Assembly: GCA_003725585.1 (NCBI GenBank)
Contig: RJMB01000035.1
Span: 1-38,758, forward strand
Length of the DNA: 38,758 nucleotides
DNA from: Halostreptopolyspora alba
GTDB lineage: Bacteria; Actinomycetota; Actinomycetes; Streptosporangiales; Streptosporangiaceae
Direction: 5' to 3'
Shown piece by piece: positions 20,995-28,751 of this stretch; positions within the stretch are counted from its first letter, which is position 1, and each line of letters opens with the position of its first letter. The notes beneath the pieces are model-generated. The model ran no database searches. It saw only the letters and a program-made list of their open reading frames with translations, and was not told the DNA's origin. The translations under genes were made by a program, and so were the position numbers.

Positions 20995-22850
20995 TGGGGC
21001 TCTCCGAGATGGCGGTCCAGGAACTGGATTCGGCGCTGGAGCGTGTCGACGGTTGCCTTGTCGATGCTCTGTTCGGAACACGCCCGGTTCAGCTCGGCGT
21101 GAATGTGGTTGTGGGGCCGCCCTGTGTGGCGGGCCAGCCGGCTCACCTTGCGCTGTACCGCTTTGCGCAGTCCGGTCTTGCGCTCCGAGCGGGTTTGTGC
21201 GGCCTCTGCTGAGGACGGGGAAGGGGCAGCCTCTGTGGTGTCGTTCGGGCTGACGTGGCGTAGGAGGCGGGCCATTTCCGCGTCGGAGAGTTTGGTGAGG
21301 TTGACCTGCGCGGCCACGGTGCGGGCGCGTTCGATCTCAGCGGAGGTGAAGTCTTCTCCCGACAAGATCGTTTTGTCGTGGGTGGCGGCACTGGAGCTGA
21401 TGGGATCAACCATGCTGAACAGGGAGCCGGATTCCCCGTCGCTGTAGTCACGCTCGTACTGTTCGGAGGCCTCGGCCAGAGCATGGTCGAGCTCGATCTC
21501 CATCTCGGCGGCGTTTTTCAACAGGGCCGCGATCGAGGGCACATACAGGGCCGCGCACGTCTCGTCGTCTTCGCTGCGGGTGCGCACGAAACGGCCGGCG
21601 ACCTGGCGAAAGAACAGCGCGGTGGTGGTGCGGCTGGCATAGACCCCCACAGCCAGGCGGGGGATGTCCACCCCTTCCGAGACCATCTGCACCGCGATAA
21701 TCCAGCGGTTCCGGGCCTGGGCGTAGGTGCGGATCACCTCGCTGGCATCGGGCTCATCGGAGATCGCGACGGCGACCTTTTCCCCGGCGATCTGTTCGAG
21801 GAGCTCAGCGTATTGGCGCGCATGCTCCTGGTTGTCGGCGACGATGAGTCCGCCCGCGTCGGGGGTGTGTTCTCGCTGTCGGGTGAGCTCGCCATCGGCG
21901 GCGCGCATGACCGAGCCGATCCATTCCCCGTTGGGATTCAGCGCTGCTTTCAGCGCACGCTTGGCCTGGGTTTCATCCTCGTTGGACAGCGGGCCGTTGA
22001 CCACGGTGCCGGCGTCGGACCAGGTGCCGTGGCCATCGAAGGCGGGAAACGCGATGGGGCGCACCACACTGTCCTTGACGCCGTCGCCGTAGCCATAGGT
22101 GTAGTCGGCCTGGCTGCGATGGATCCCATCGTGATCGCGCGCGTAGCTGACATAGGGGATGGGGTTGTTGTCACTGCGAAACGGAGTCCCGGAGAGCAGC
22201 AGCCGCCGCGTGGCCGGATCACAGGCTTGACGGAGCTTGTCACCCCAGGACCGGTTCTCCCCGGCATGGTGGATCTCGTCGAGGATGACGAAGGCCCGAT
22301 CCGCCAAACGCCGATAGATCAAGGGATTGGACATCACGGCCTGATAGGTCACCGCGGCACCGTCGAAGTCCCGAGCCAGGGTGGCCGCATCGGCACTGAA
22401 CCGGTCATCGATATCGAGGCCGAACGTGTGCGCGGCCCGGGCCCACTGGGTGCGCAGGTTGCTGGTGGGAACCACGATGAGGATTGCACGCACCCGGGGG
22501 CGTATACGGCGGGCGGCCTCCAGGGCGAAGGTGGTCTTGCCGGCGCCCGGCGTCGCCGTCACGAGGAAGTTCTCACTGGTGGTTGCATCGAACCGTTCGA
22601 GTGCGGCCTGCTGCCATTCGCGCAACGAGGGGGAGGCGGCCACGGAGGCTCCTTTGTGGAGGTTGCAGGACGAACACAGGGCTTGGCCGTTGACGACATC
22701 CGTGGCACCACCGCGGGCGTGCGGGGCGATGTGGTCAGCATGAAACCCCGGGCCGAGATCTGTTCCGCAATGAGCGCACCGTCCGTCGGAGCTGAGGAAC
22801 AGGGCCGCACGCTCCTGCCCGCTGAAACGCCGTCGCGGGTCTGGGGTCAT
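20991..22850 (-). CDS. HNH nuclease fused to SF2 (DEAD/DEAH) helicase, 619 aa
   Basis: From the ATG at 22850 residues 10-66 are an HNH domain: C25-x2-C28, FHADHIAPHARGG with D39-H40, N54, and C59-x2-C62-x2-H65. An SF2 helicase follows: Walker A ATPGAGKTT at 99-107, DEIH at 191-194, SGTPFR at 220-225, motif V SEGVDIPRL at 391-399, and motif VI QVAGRFVRT at 416-424. The C-terminal 180 residues are charged and helical, without a known domain. The helicase core resembles the XPB/type I restriction translocase branch. Nuclease-translocase fusions are typical of anti-phage systems. The neighbouring GDRRS protein may complete the system. No methylase is present. Confidence 0.85.
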   Translation of the reverse strand: MTPDPRRRFSGQERAALFLSSDGRCAHCGTDLGPGFHADHIAPHARGGATDVVNGQALCSSCNLHKGASVAASPSLREWQQAALERFDATTSENFLVTATPGAGKTTFALEAARRIRPRVRAILIVVPTSNLRTQWARAAHTFGLDIDDRFSADAATLARDFDGAAVTYQAVMSNPLIYRRLADRAFVILDEIHHAGENRSWGDKLRQACDPATRRLLLSGTPFRSDNNPIPYVSYARDHDGIHRSQADYTYGYGDGVKDSVVRPIAFPAFDGHGTWSDAGTVVNGPLSNEDETQAKRALKAALNPNGEWIGSVMRAADGELTRQREHTPDAGGLIVADNQEHARQYAELLEQIAGEKVAVAISDEPDASEVIRTYAQARNRWIIAVQMVSEGVDIPRLAVGVYASRTTTALFFRQVAGRFVRTRSEDDETCAALYVPSIAALLKNAAEMEIELDHALAEASEQYERDYSDGESGSLFSMVDPISSSAATHDKTILSGEDFTSAEIERARTVAAQVNLTKLSDAEMARLLRHVSPNDTTEAAPSPSSAEAAQTRSERKTGLRKAVQRKVSRLARHTGRPHNHIHAELNRACSEQSIDKATVDTLQRRIQFLDRHLGEPQ

Positions 22851-23005
22851 AGCGCCACCAAGGCTTTGTCCGGTCTCGTCTGTCAACAGCCTGCCTGGAC
22901 CCTCTGACAGTACGAGAGCAGCCCGGTTTCTCGCCGGATTATGAGGAATTGTGCGGGCCCCAACTGCCAGATGGCGCACCTCGATCTCAACCGGATCGAC
23001 TAAGA

Positions 23006-23027
23006 GCTAGCTGACTTATCAGCTAGC
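23006..23027. repeat. Par-type inverted repeat, outlying copy
   Basis: GCTAGCTGA-CTTA-TCAGCTAGC, perfect 9-bp arms, followed by CAGCTAATTGGCG. It matches the centromere repeat family 4 kb away and lies upstream of the HNH-helicase gene. Confidence 0.55.
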
Positions 23028-23680
23028 CAGCTAATTGGCGTTGTAGATCTCGGGCACGCCAGCAGAGCTCCTGCCTTGGAAAGGCTGGCCGGTGGGGAGG
23101 CGGTGAAGGACTTCGCCCGACGAGGCATGCGGCACGTGGGTCCCAGTTCCAGGAACTGCTTAGCAGGCGCAGTTCTGTAACGGGGCTTGTAAACGTCCTC
23201 TGCCCGGCCCCGAAACACGGTTCCAAAGGTCGAAGGCCCGCCCAGCTCTCCGTCTACGCCCCTATCTCCGATGGTCAGGGCTGCCTGCGCAGATCTGTCA
23301 CACGTGTTGGTCTGCCGGGAACGGCCAGAATCTGGGGGGAACTCTGGCCGTCCCGGTCATGCTCGGCCAGCTTCCCCACGACGGCAAGCCGACCCCTCCA
23401 CAGAGCATCATCCGGTCGATGACATCCCAAGGTCCCAGCAATTTAGGTCAAAACCGGAAAAATCGGGTCTTGGGTGCTCGCAACAAAGTAAAGCATAGAC
23501 ACCCTGCCAAGTGGTGTAACAGAAAGTTGCGTTACAAAATTTATTTTCTATCCACAAGGACTCCTGGTGTCGCGTATTTGCTGGTCATGGGCGCAGCGAA
23601 AGGGAAATCTCCGTTGTGGAGTGTGAGCCGGATCTGTGCTGTATGTGGTGTCTCAGCTGCCTGGGATAGTTTTTAGTAAG

Positions 23681-23713
23681 CCGCTCCGGGAGGCCACGAC
23701 CCTCCCGGAGCGG
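23681..23713. terminator. Perfect 13-bp hairpin before the membrane-peptide gene
   Basis: CCGCTCCGGGAGG and its exact complement flank a 7-base loop, followed by the repeated GAGCATTATCCGGTCG. There is no T run after it. It may insulate the downstream pair at 23801-24845. Confidence 0.5.
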
Positions 23714-23800
23714 AGCATTATCCGGTCGCCTGACTGCGCCTCCCCAGGGTGGGAGCGCAGCAGGATTTTCGATATGGCATCTCAACGAGGAGATCCCGAT

Positions 23801-23995
23801 ATGACGCTGCTCTGTACCGATCACCCGCCGTATCCCGACCACGGGCTCTGGGTCCGGGTGATCGTGGTTGTAGTCATCGTTGGCTTCGCCGCCTATGCGA
23901 TGCGCACCGGTCACGACGCGACCGCTGCGGCGGCTGCGGCGGCCGCACTGGGCTATGCGGCTGCCGCAGCCGCCCGGCGCCTCGTCACGCGCTAG
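23801..23995 (+). CDS. Small membrane protein, 64 aa; paralogue of 973-1161
   Basis: GAGGAG lies nine bases before the ATG at 23801; an upstream ATG at 23774 lacks one. After CTDHPPYPDHGLW the sequence runs WVRVIVVVVIVGFAAYAMRTGHD, then an Ala-rich second helix and AARRLVTR. The match with the product of 973-1161 covers W-x-RVI-VVVV, GHD and the terminal basic ARR. The HTH gene follows after seven bases, in the same order as in the first pair. Duplication of a two-gene unit argues for joint function of peptide and HTH protein. Confidence 0.7.
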   Translation: MTLLCTDHPPYPDHGLWVRVIVVVVIVGFAAYAMRTGHDATAAAAAAAALGYAAAAAARRLVTR

Positions 23996-24002
23996 CCACG
24001 GG

Positions 24003-24845
24003 ATGGAGTACTACGCCGAGTACGGTTCCACCCCCATCGCCGACATTCTCGATCAGACCTATCCGCTCCCGGAGTACTCCTCCGAGGACCGGTTCCAGGC
24101 GCTGATCTTCCACCTACGCGCCCGCGTCAGCGCTGTTGAACCCGAACTGCGCCGCAGCGCCGCGCTGCTGGGAACCCCCACGGCAGTGCTGGAGGCGCTC
24201 TTAGCCGGCGACGTGCACACGATGCGCGCCGAGCTGGCCAAGGAGAGCGACGGGTGGGGCGTGTTGTCCTCACTACTCGCCTACGGCGGCTGCTTGGCGG
24301 CCGACTACGAGGTCCTGGCAGCCGCCCTACGCGAGTACGAGGAGATAGCGATGGATCCACTCCAGCGCCGCCGGCTGCCCATCAGCAGCGGCATGCTGGA
24401 GCGCCGCGGCTATCAGCACAGCGACGAGGCCTCCGCCAGCGGGCTCACCGCGGCCGCGACTGACCCACGGCGGGTGGGCACCCAGCAGGAGCTGCTGGAG
24501 GCGCTGGACTGCCTACACATCCGGGCGGGTCGGCCCTCCATGCGGACGATGGAGGCCACCGCCTCCGCCATCCCGGAAGGGGCCAACCCGAAGAAGCACA
24601 TCACACGCTCGCACAACACCCTAAGCAAGGTGCTCAAGGCCCGCGATGAACTTCCCCGCCCGGCTTCGTTCCTGGCGTTCGTGCGCGGATGCGGGATCGC
24701 CGATCTCGACGAGCTGGCGGCCTGGGAAGAGGCCTACCTGCGCATCGAGATGCGCAAGCACCGAGCCCGCGGACGCGCGGTGCCCGACCAGAACCGAAAA
24801 GAGGTGATCTGGAACCAGCCCACCGGCCCGCAGTCGGTGCGGTAA
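24003..24845 (+). CDS. Protein with XRE-like C-terminal domain, partner of the membrane peptide, 280 aa
   Basis: Starts ATG (MEYYAEYGSTPIADILDQ), seven bases after the peptide gene; no strong ribosome site is present, so coupling is likely. Residues 1-115 are helical, of no known family. Residues about 168-260 align with the HTH region of the protein at 395-976: TQQELLEALDCLHIRAGRPSMRTMEATA corresponds to TPAEFVQKMREFRAWSGDWSFRDLEAFS, and PRPASFLAFVRGCG to PKLSLVGKFITACG, with the same Trp-rich last helix. The N-terminal halves differ, so the shared part is the DNA-binding module. Followed by a strong hairpin (24849-24885). Confidence 0.7.
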   Translation: MEYYAEYGSTPIADILDQTYPLPEYSSEDRFQALIFHLRARVSAVEPELRRSAALLGTPTAVLEALLAGDVHTMRAELAKESDGWGVLSSLLAYGGCLAADYEVLAAALREYEEIAMDPLQRRRLPISSGMLERRGYQHSDEASASGLTAAATDPRRVGTQQELLEALDCLHIRAGRPSMRTMEATASAIPEGANPKKHITRSHNTLSKVLKARDELPRPASFLAFVRGCGIADLDELAAWEEAYLRIEMRKHRARGRAVPDQNRKEVIWNQPTGPQSVR

Positions 24846-24848
24846 GCG

Positions 24849-24885
24849 CGGGTGGCCCGGGAACCCTCGGTTCCCGGGCCACCCG
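24849..24885 (+). terminator. 17-bp perfect hairpin after the HTH gene
   Basis: Arms CGGGTGGCCCGGGAACC and complement, with a 3-base loop, begin four bases after the stop. There is no U tract, but stem strength and position fit a GC-type actinobacterial terminator. Confidence 0.7.
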
Positions 24886-25273
24886 GCCGATTCATCGACG
24901 AATCGGTGGCGTCTACCCGGAACCCCGAGACGAGATAGGCCCCCTCCATGAGCCGAGGAGCGTGACGCGCTGGAGGGCGCCGAGCCGATCGCCGATGATC
25001 CAGCGCGCCCGGCATCCACAGGCGGACAGATCACCCTCGCGCCGGTGTCGCGGCTCGGGGATCCTGGTATCGACGGGCCGCACTCGCGGCCGGGCCCATC
25101 GGGGACACACGAAGGCCCCCAGCCATCCAGGCTGGGGGCCGACTCCGGCGCGGCGGGGACGCCGGTGGGCGACTCCGAGGGCGCGACCTAGGATCAGCAA
25201 CGGCCCGGTCCCTAACTCGACAACCGCCAGCGGGGTACCCGAGCCCGCCGCGGTACTGGTGCGCCGCCAGAGT
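24886..25273. other. Gene-free stretch between convergent units
   Basis: It contains one perfect 11-bp hairpin at 25114-25140 (GGCCCCCAGCC, 5-base loop). A rightward frame from about 24954 to 25190 has plausible composition but no start codon near its beginning, so it is not called. Nothing else is recognised. Confidence 0.5.
25114..25140. terminator. 11-bp hairpin between convergent genes
   Basis: GGCCCCCAGCC-ATCCA-GGCTGGGGGCC, perfect stem, in the convergent gap. It could serve either strand; no T run. Confidence 0.5.
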
Positions 25274-25882
25274 TCACCCGTGGCTGTGTCGGGACCACGT
25301 CAAGTACTCTCCAGGCGCCTGCTCACAGGGCAGACGCCACTCCTCTCGGAACACGTGGTGGACACCCCGCGCCGTCACACTCCATGTCACAACGATCTCC
25401 TCTAGGTGGTCGTCGGTGATGACCGCGAATCGTTCGTCGCTTGTCTCGACGTACCAGCCCGGGAGGTCGCCCACGTGCCAGGTGATCAGGTAGCCATCGG
25501 AGTTCTCTTCGACGTTGAATATCGCTGCGCCCGCGCTGGGACCGATCGGGGCCCCGGCCAGGCCGGGGATGTCGGGCAGTTGCAGGTCACCATACTTGGA
25601 AGGGCGGTCGGGCAGCAGTTGCAACATCGAGAACTCACCGCTGGGGTCACGGTGGTCGGTGTCCGATTCCATCAGCACCACAACCCCAGGCGGGAACTGC
25701 ACCTGTACGCGGACACCTTCCAGGTAACGGTCCGACTCGTTGCGTATGATCAGGCAACCGCGCGCCAGGTGGTGGCGTAAGAACTCGGACACAACCTCGT
25801 CAAGGAGTTCCTTCGACCGGTTTTGCCACTCTTCGACTTCGGCCCGGAACTCGTCGTGGCTCCGCCGATCTAGCCCCGCCAT
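25274..25882 (-). CDS. Third gene of AlbA_2 operon, unknown function, 202 aa
   Basis: The start lies 13 bases inside the upstream gene (stop at 25870). A charged N-terminal helix (EFRAEVEEWQNRSKELLDEVVSEFLRHH, residues 11-38) leads into a beta-rich domain (GCLIIRNESDRYLEGVRVQVQFP, GYLITWHVGDLPGWYVE, HLEEIVVTWSVTARG). The layout resembles immunoglobulin-like or C2-like sandwiches used as sensors, but no family is recognised. Overlap with the Schlafen-type gene indicates obligate co-expression. Confidence 0.65.
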   Translation of the reverse strand: MAGLDRRSHDEFRAEVEEWQNRSKELLDEVVSEFLRHHLARGCLIIRNESDRYLEGVRVQVQFPPGVVVLMESDTDHRDPSGEFSMLQLLPDRPSKYGDLQLPDIPGLAGAPIGPSAGAAIFNVEENSDGYLITWHVGDLPGWYVETSDERFAVITDDHLEEIVVTWSVTARGVHHVFREEWRLPCEQAPGEYLTWSRHSHG

Positions 25883-26631
25883 CTGCGCAGAGAGGGATCG
25901 CTGTCCTGGACTGAAGAGAGGCCGTGACGGGGGCCCGAGGGCAGTCCCGCGAGAAGGCCCTCCGCCTCCTCATCCACCACGCTCTCAACCAGTTCGCGAA
26001 CGTCTCCCGTCGCGATGCGGTCGAACGTACTGTCGTACTCAACTCGCACGGCGGCGCCGGTGTGCGGCGCGCTTAACAGACGCCGCTCCAGCTGCGACAG
26101 GTCGTAGCTTGTAGCAGGCCGGGTCTTGCCCGGCACCCGCACGAAGATCTCACCGTCGCGCACAGCAAGCGTGGTGTCCTTGTCCGAGTAGCCCTTGCGG
26201 CATGCATAGATGCGGTCGCCCCACTGCGGCGGGTCGACCACGAGGGCCAGGACGAGCCCGTCGGAGTGTTCGACGAACTGGTGGTCCCAACGGGGGCCGC
26301 CCTCCCCGACGTATTTCTCGACCTCCTCCTGCAACACGGCGCCATCCACCCGCTCGGTGCCAACCACGCTGTGGTTGTCGATGCCGACGAACACAACGCC
26401 GTAGCCGCCCAGGTGCTTCTGCGCACTATCGGGAATGCGGTTAGCCATGCCCAAGATCGCCCGGCTCACCACCACGACGGATCGCTTCCGATCCGTGCGC
26501 CCAGTGAACGACAGGGCACCCTTGAGCTCTAGCCATCCCACCTCCGAGAGGTCGCCCAGCGACGTCGCGTAGTCGACGAGGGCGAGCCAGCCGGAGGCCC
26601 CGGTGGGCAATCGTGAGAGGTCTGCTTCCAC
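25870..26631 (-). CDS. AlbA_2/Schlafen-like (AAA_4) domain protein, 253 aa
   Basis: GTG start. Residues 25-185 match the divergent AlbA_2 pattern: E-x-GWLELKGALSF, then RSVVVVSRAILGMANR (the usual I-AFAN position), GGYGVVFVGID-x-HSVVG, VVDPPQ, and the late strand GEIFVRVPGKTRPATSYDLSQLERRL. The C-terminal 60 residues are acidic. AlbA_2 domains occur in regulators and in defence and conflict proteins, and are related to Schlafen tRNA-cleaving nucleases; catalytic residues are not clear here. It is the central gene of a three-gene minus-strand operon. Confidence 0.75.
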   Translation of the reverse strand: MEADLSRLPTGASGWLALVDYATSLGDLSEVGWLELKGALSFTGRTDRKRSVVVVSRAILGMANRIPDSAQKHLGGYGVVFVGIDNHSVVGTERVDGAVLQEEVEKYVGEGGPRWDHQFVEHSDGLVLALVVDPPQWGDRIYACRKGYSDKDTTLAVRDGEIFVRVPGKTRPATSYDLSQLERRLLSAPHTGAAVRVEYDSTFDRIATGDVRELVESVVDEEAEGLLAGLPSGPRHGLSSVQDSDPSLRRWRG

Positions 26632-26670
26632 GCCCTCGATTGTCCATCACGACACCGACACTCGCGGCTC

Positions 26671-26985
26671 TCAACCGCCAGATCCACGCTGTCTGCGCAG
26701 GTGCTCCCTCACCGCACGAACCCCGTTCTCAGTGAGCGTCCAGACCTCATTGCCATTGGGCAGCGCTCTGTGCTCCTCGATGATTCCGCCGGTTGGATGC
26801 TCCGCGTTCACAGCGAGTGTCGCCTCCCAGAGCATGTGGGCGGCCTGCTCATCGTCGAAGGTACTCGGGACGACCCAATCGGTGTCCCTGGCCAGCGGGT
26901 AGTCGAAGTTGACGTCTTCCACACCCCACATGGCGATGTCCCTTGGCCCGAGGTTGTCCATGCCCATCTCAGTGTGCTCATCCAT
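26671..26985 (-). CDS. First gene of AlbA_2 operon, unknown function, 104 aa
   Basis: ATG preceded by GTAGGGAGC, a close ribosome site. The middle is acidic with DDEQAAHMLWEATLAVNAEHPTGGII, and the end (NEVWTLTENGVRAVREHLRRQRG) resembles a small winged-helix tail. The start of the AlbA_2 gene lies 39 bases downstream. It may be a regulator or antitoxin-like partner; nothing diagnostic is seen. Confidence 0.6.
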   Translation of the reverse strand: MDEHTEMGMDNLGPRDIAMWGVEDVNFDYPLARDTDWVVPSTFDDEQAAHMLWEATLAVNAEHPTGGIIEEHRALPNGNEVWTLTENGVRAVREHLRRQRGSGG

Positions 26986-27370
26986 GCTCCCTACCTACCC
27001 CCGGCATACCTCTCAACTGACCTGCACATTTCCCCTTTTCGGGCTTGCTTGTGCCGCGCCGCGGCTGACTCCTCTCGATGTGACCTGACGAGCAGGAGGG
27101 CTAGGCCCAAGGCGCCGCTGGCGGCCGCCATCTCCCTTCCGGGGCGGTAGTCCTGCGGGAACCACCGAGAACAGCGGCCTGGGAGGAGCATCACTGCAGC
27201 TCACAGAGATAGTGGGGACGACTGGATCAGAGCTCCGAGGGATTACCCATAAACCCAACATGTAGTAGTTTCATAACTAGCCAAGCACCAGATAGGGTAT
27301 CCTTTCGTACGTCAGTTTGACGCATCTCGGGGGTTTCGGGGGAGGTGCGTCCAACCCATCAGGGGGAGCA
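26986..27370. other. Divergent intergenic region, 385 bases
   Basis: Between the AlbA_2 operon (left) and the gene at 27371 (right). An AT-richer segment at 27255-27310 with TAGGGTATCC could hold promoter elements for the right-hand gene. No repeat or hairpin of note and no gene is seen. Confidence 0.5.
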
Positions 27371-27946
27371 GTGCCTAAAAAGGCAAGAATTCGAGTGTCG
27401 GTGAAGCGTTCAGGAAGCGTTCGTAGAACACAACGCGTCACCCGACACCAAAGTGTTCGCCGAACGATTCAGCCGATCGCCTACTCACAGGAAGTACCTA
27501 CCGTGATCTCTCAGGGCGACATCTATGAAGGCGACACTCACTACCACGCCCCGGTAATCAACGGGGGGCGTGCGATGCTCGCGTGGAACAATGAGACGGT
27601 GCATCAAAGCATCCAGACGAATCGGACTACCCAGGAGATCGCACCGGGCTTCGAGGAGATCGCCCGAGTGATCACCGAGGTACTGCGTCGACTTCCTGAA
27701 GCCGAAATGGACGAGACCGACCATGAGGACGCCCGCGAGGCGGCTCAAGAGGTCCTCGACGAGGTCACCCAGGAAGAACCTGACCGAGGAAGGATCCGGC
27801 GGGGAATGACCCTGCTACGCAAGCTTCTCGCACCTATGGCTAGGGGAGTGGCTGCTGGTGCTCAAAAAGGCGTCCAGCAGTGGGCCCTCGATGCCACCGA
27901 AAAACTCGGTCAGCTCACCGCGGCGGTAAACCGCGTCGGGGGCTAG
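27371..27946 (+). CDS. Beta-strand plus helical protein, possible conflict-system component, 191 aa
   Basis: GTG start; GGGGGAG lies four to five bases upstream. Residues 1-40 are very basic (MPKKARIRVSVKRSGSVRRT). Residues 50-80 form short strands of the type TVISQGDIYEGDTHYHAPVING. The rest is helical with the motif AREAAQEVLDEVTQEEPDRGRIRRGMTLLRKLLAPMA. This short beta segment followed by a helical bundle is seen in actinobacterial proteins associated with NTPase conflict systems, but no exact family can be named. It stands alone, followed by a hairpin. Confidence 0.55.
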   Translation: MPKKARIRVSVKRSGSVRRTQRVTRHQSVRRTIQPIAYSQEVPTVISQGDIYEGDTHYHAPVINGGRAMLAWNNETVHQSIQTNRTTQEIAPGFEEIARVITEVLRRLPEAEMDETDHEDAREAAQEVLDEVTQEEPDRGRIRRGMTLLRKLLAPMARGVAAGAQKGVQQWALDATEKLGQLTAAVNRVGG

Positions 27947-27968
27947 CGACCCATGCTTGTTTTCTAGG

Positions 27969-28002
27969 AGTGCTATCCCTCGCACTTTTGCGAGGGATAG
28001 CA
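27969..28002 (+). terminator. 14-bp perfect hairpin
   Basis: GTGCTATCCCTCGC-ACTTTT-GCGAGGGATAGCAC lies 23 bases past the stop of the gene at 27371-27946. It is also the last part of the opposing small frame ending at 27973, so it may serve both strands. Confidence 0.6.
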
Positions 28003-28173
28003 CCAGTGATACGCGTATGACTCAATACAGCGCCCCGCCCTAATCAAGCTCCGGGGCTCGTGCCGGGCGTCGCGCCGGTTGCGGCGGGCATAGATGCCGC
28101 ATGCGGGGTTGGGGCAGCGTCCCGCTGCGTCGAAGCGGGTGGGAAGGTCTTCGGCAGGCCGTGGTGTGGTCAT
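27973..28173 (-). CDS. Small Cys-rich protein, 66 aa
   Basis: From ATG at 28173 the product contains CPNPACGIYARRNRRDARHEP, given as residues 19-39, and later RC-x9-WC-x4-KC, a zinc-ribbon-like spacing with an Arg-rich middle. Its last codons form one arm of the hairpin at 27969-28002. The ribosome site is weak (GGATCC). An ATG at 28242 would add 23 residues but would run through the 19-bp hairpin at 28218. Confidence 0.45.
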   Translation of the reverse strand: MTTPRPAEDLPTRFDAAGRCPNPACGIYARRNRRDARHEPRSLIRAGRCIESYAYHWCYPSQKCEG

Positions 28174-28217
28174 GGATCCGGGATACCGCACCTTGATGAT
28201 AGCGCCCGACACGTCCG

Positions 28218-28260
28218 GTTTCTGGGTTCCGATAAGGTTCACTTATCGGAACCCAGAAAC
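28218..28260. repeat. 19-bp perfect inverted repeat with 5-base loop
   Basis: Arm GTTTCTGGGTTCCGATAAG and its exact complement around GTTCA. The arms are less GC-rich than the neighbourhood. There is no T run on either strand, so it is more likely a recombination, processing or cruciform site than a simple terminator. It abuts the dispersed repeat at 28261. Confidence 0.7.
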
Positions 28261-28286
28261 GGGGCTTGAGCGCAACCGAACGGCCA
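28261..28286. repeat. Dispersed repeat GGGGCTTGAGC..., copy 2
   Basis: Matches 15911-15937 with one deletion and one substitution. In this copy it directly follows the 19-bp hairpin; in the other copy no such hairpin exists. Confidence 0.6.
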
Positions 28287-28384
28287 ACCGCCACACCGAC
28301 CCACCCCGCTGAACACCGCGCTGTCCGGAAACGGACAGCGCCCTTCGCGACGGGGACGGCGGCCGTAGGCGTAGGGTGCGCCGC

Positions 28385-28564
28385 ATGGACAACGGCAGGG
28401 TTTATGAGGAATCCATCGCAAAAGCTGACGAGCTCTCCAAGGTGGCTGCGGACGACGCCAACAACCCCGACCAGGACCCCCAGCGGGCCACCGCCCTGGC
28501 GGCCGCAGCCCAGGCCAAGGCGACCATCGCGCTGGCCGCGGCGGTTAAGGACCTAGCCCAGTAG
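28385..28564 (+). CDS. Small helical protein, 59 aa
   Basis: ATG at 28385 (an in-frame GTG at 28376 is possible). The sequence is two helices: NGRVYEESIAKADELSKVAADDA and an Ala-rich ATALAAAAQAKATIALAAAVKDLAQ joined by NNPDQDPQR. The NPDQD turn and Ala-rich helix look like small conserved actinobacterial plasmid proteins of unknown role. It lies upstream of the 19-bp operators. Confidence 0.55.
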   Translation: MDNGRVYEESIAKADELSKVAADDANNPDQDPQRATALAAAAQAKATIALAAAVKDLAQ

Positions 28565-28674
28565 GCGGTAGGCGCGGCGAATAGGCACGTCACCAAAAGC
28601 CGCGAGGAACAGCGGGAACCTCCCCGCGCAATCGGGTGGCGTAGCGCCGTAGGCACTACCAGAGCGCGCCGCCC

Positions 28675-28693
28675 TGTCATCCTTACGGTGACA
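28675..28693. promoter_or_regulatory. 19-bp operator, upstream copy
   Basis: TGTCATC-CTTAC-GGTGACA, one mismatch between the arms, flanked by C and G that extend the pairing. It lies 108 bases before the gene it probably regulates (28801). Confidence 0.7.
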
Positions 28694-28751
28694 GATGTCC
28701 TGGCACAGCGGAGGGGAGGGGCGTCTCGCTCACCCGCGACTCCCCCCGCTC

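Larger units (their letters stand above)
22851..23800. other. 950-base region without a convincing gene; repeats, hairpins and AT-rich segment
   Basis: Contents: a par-type inverted repeat GCTAGCTGA-N4-TCAGCTAGC at 23006-23027; a bulged 14-bp hairpin at 23315-23356 (CGGCCAGA/TCTGGCCG core); the 16-mer GAGCATYATCCGGTCG at 23403-23418 and 23713-23728; an AT-rich stretch at 23520-23565 with TGTAAC-N10-GTTACA (about 23516-23537) and CTATCCACA (one mismatch to a DnaA box) at 23548-23556; and a perfect 13-bp hairpin at 23681-23713. Frames of 60-105 codons exist but have no ribosome sites or plausible composition. Confidence 0.65.
28003..28384. other. Mostly non-coding stretch with long hairpin and dispersed repeat
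   Basis: Apart from the small minus-strand frame it holds the perfect 19-bp hairpin at 28218-28260 and, directly abutting it, the dispersed GGGGCTTGAGC repeat at 28261-28286 (copy of 15911-15937). No other gene is supported. Confidence 0.6.

Noticed and set aside
21378-22907. Long plus-strand open frame opposite the HNH-helicase
   Set aside because: Gly/Val-rich shadow without motifs; the minus strand has complete HNH and SF2 motifs.
23359-23676. 105-codon plus-strand frame in the repeat-rich region
   Set aside because: It crosses the AT-rich segment with irregular composition, no ribosome site and no motif.
24954-25190. Rightward frame of plausible composition in the convergent gap
   Set aside because: It lacks a start codon near its beginning and any ribosome site, and it crosses a hairpin; too weak to call.
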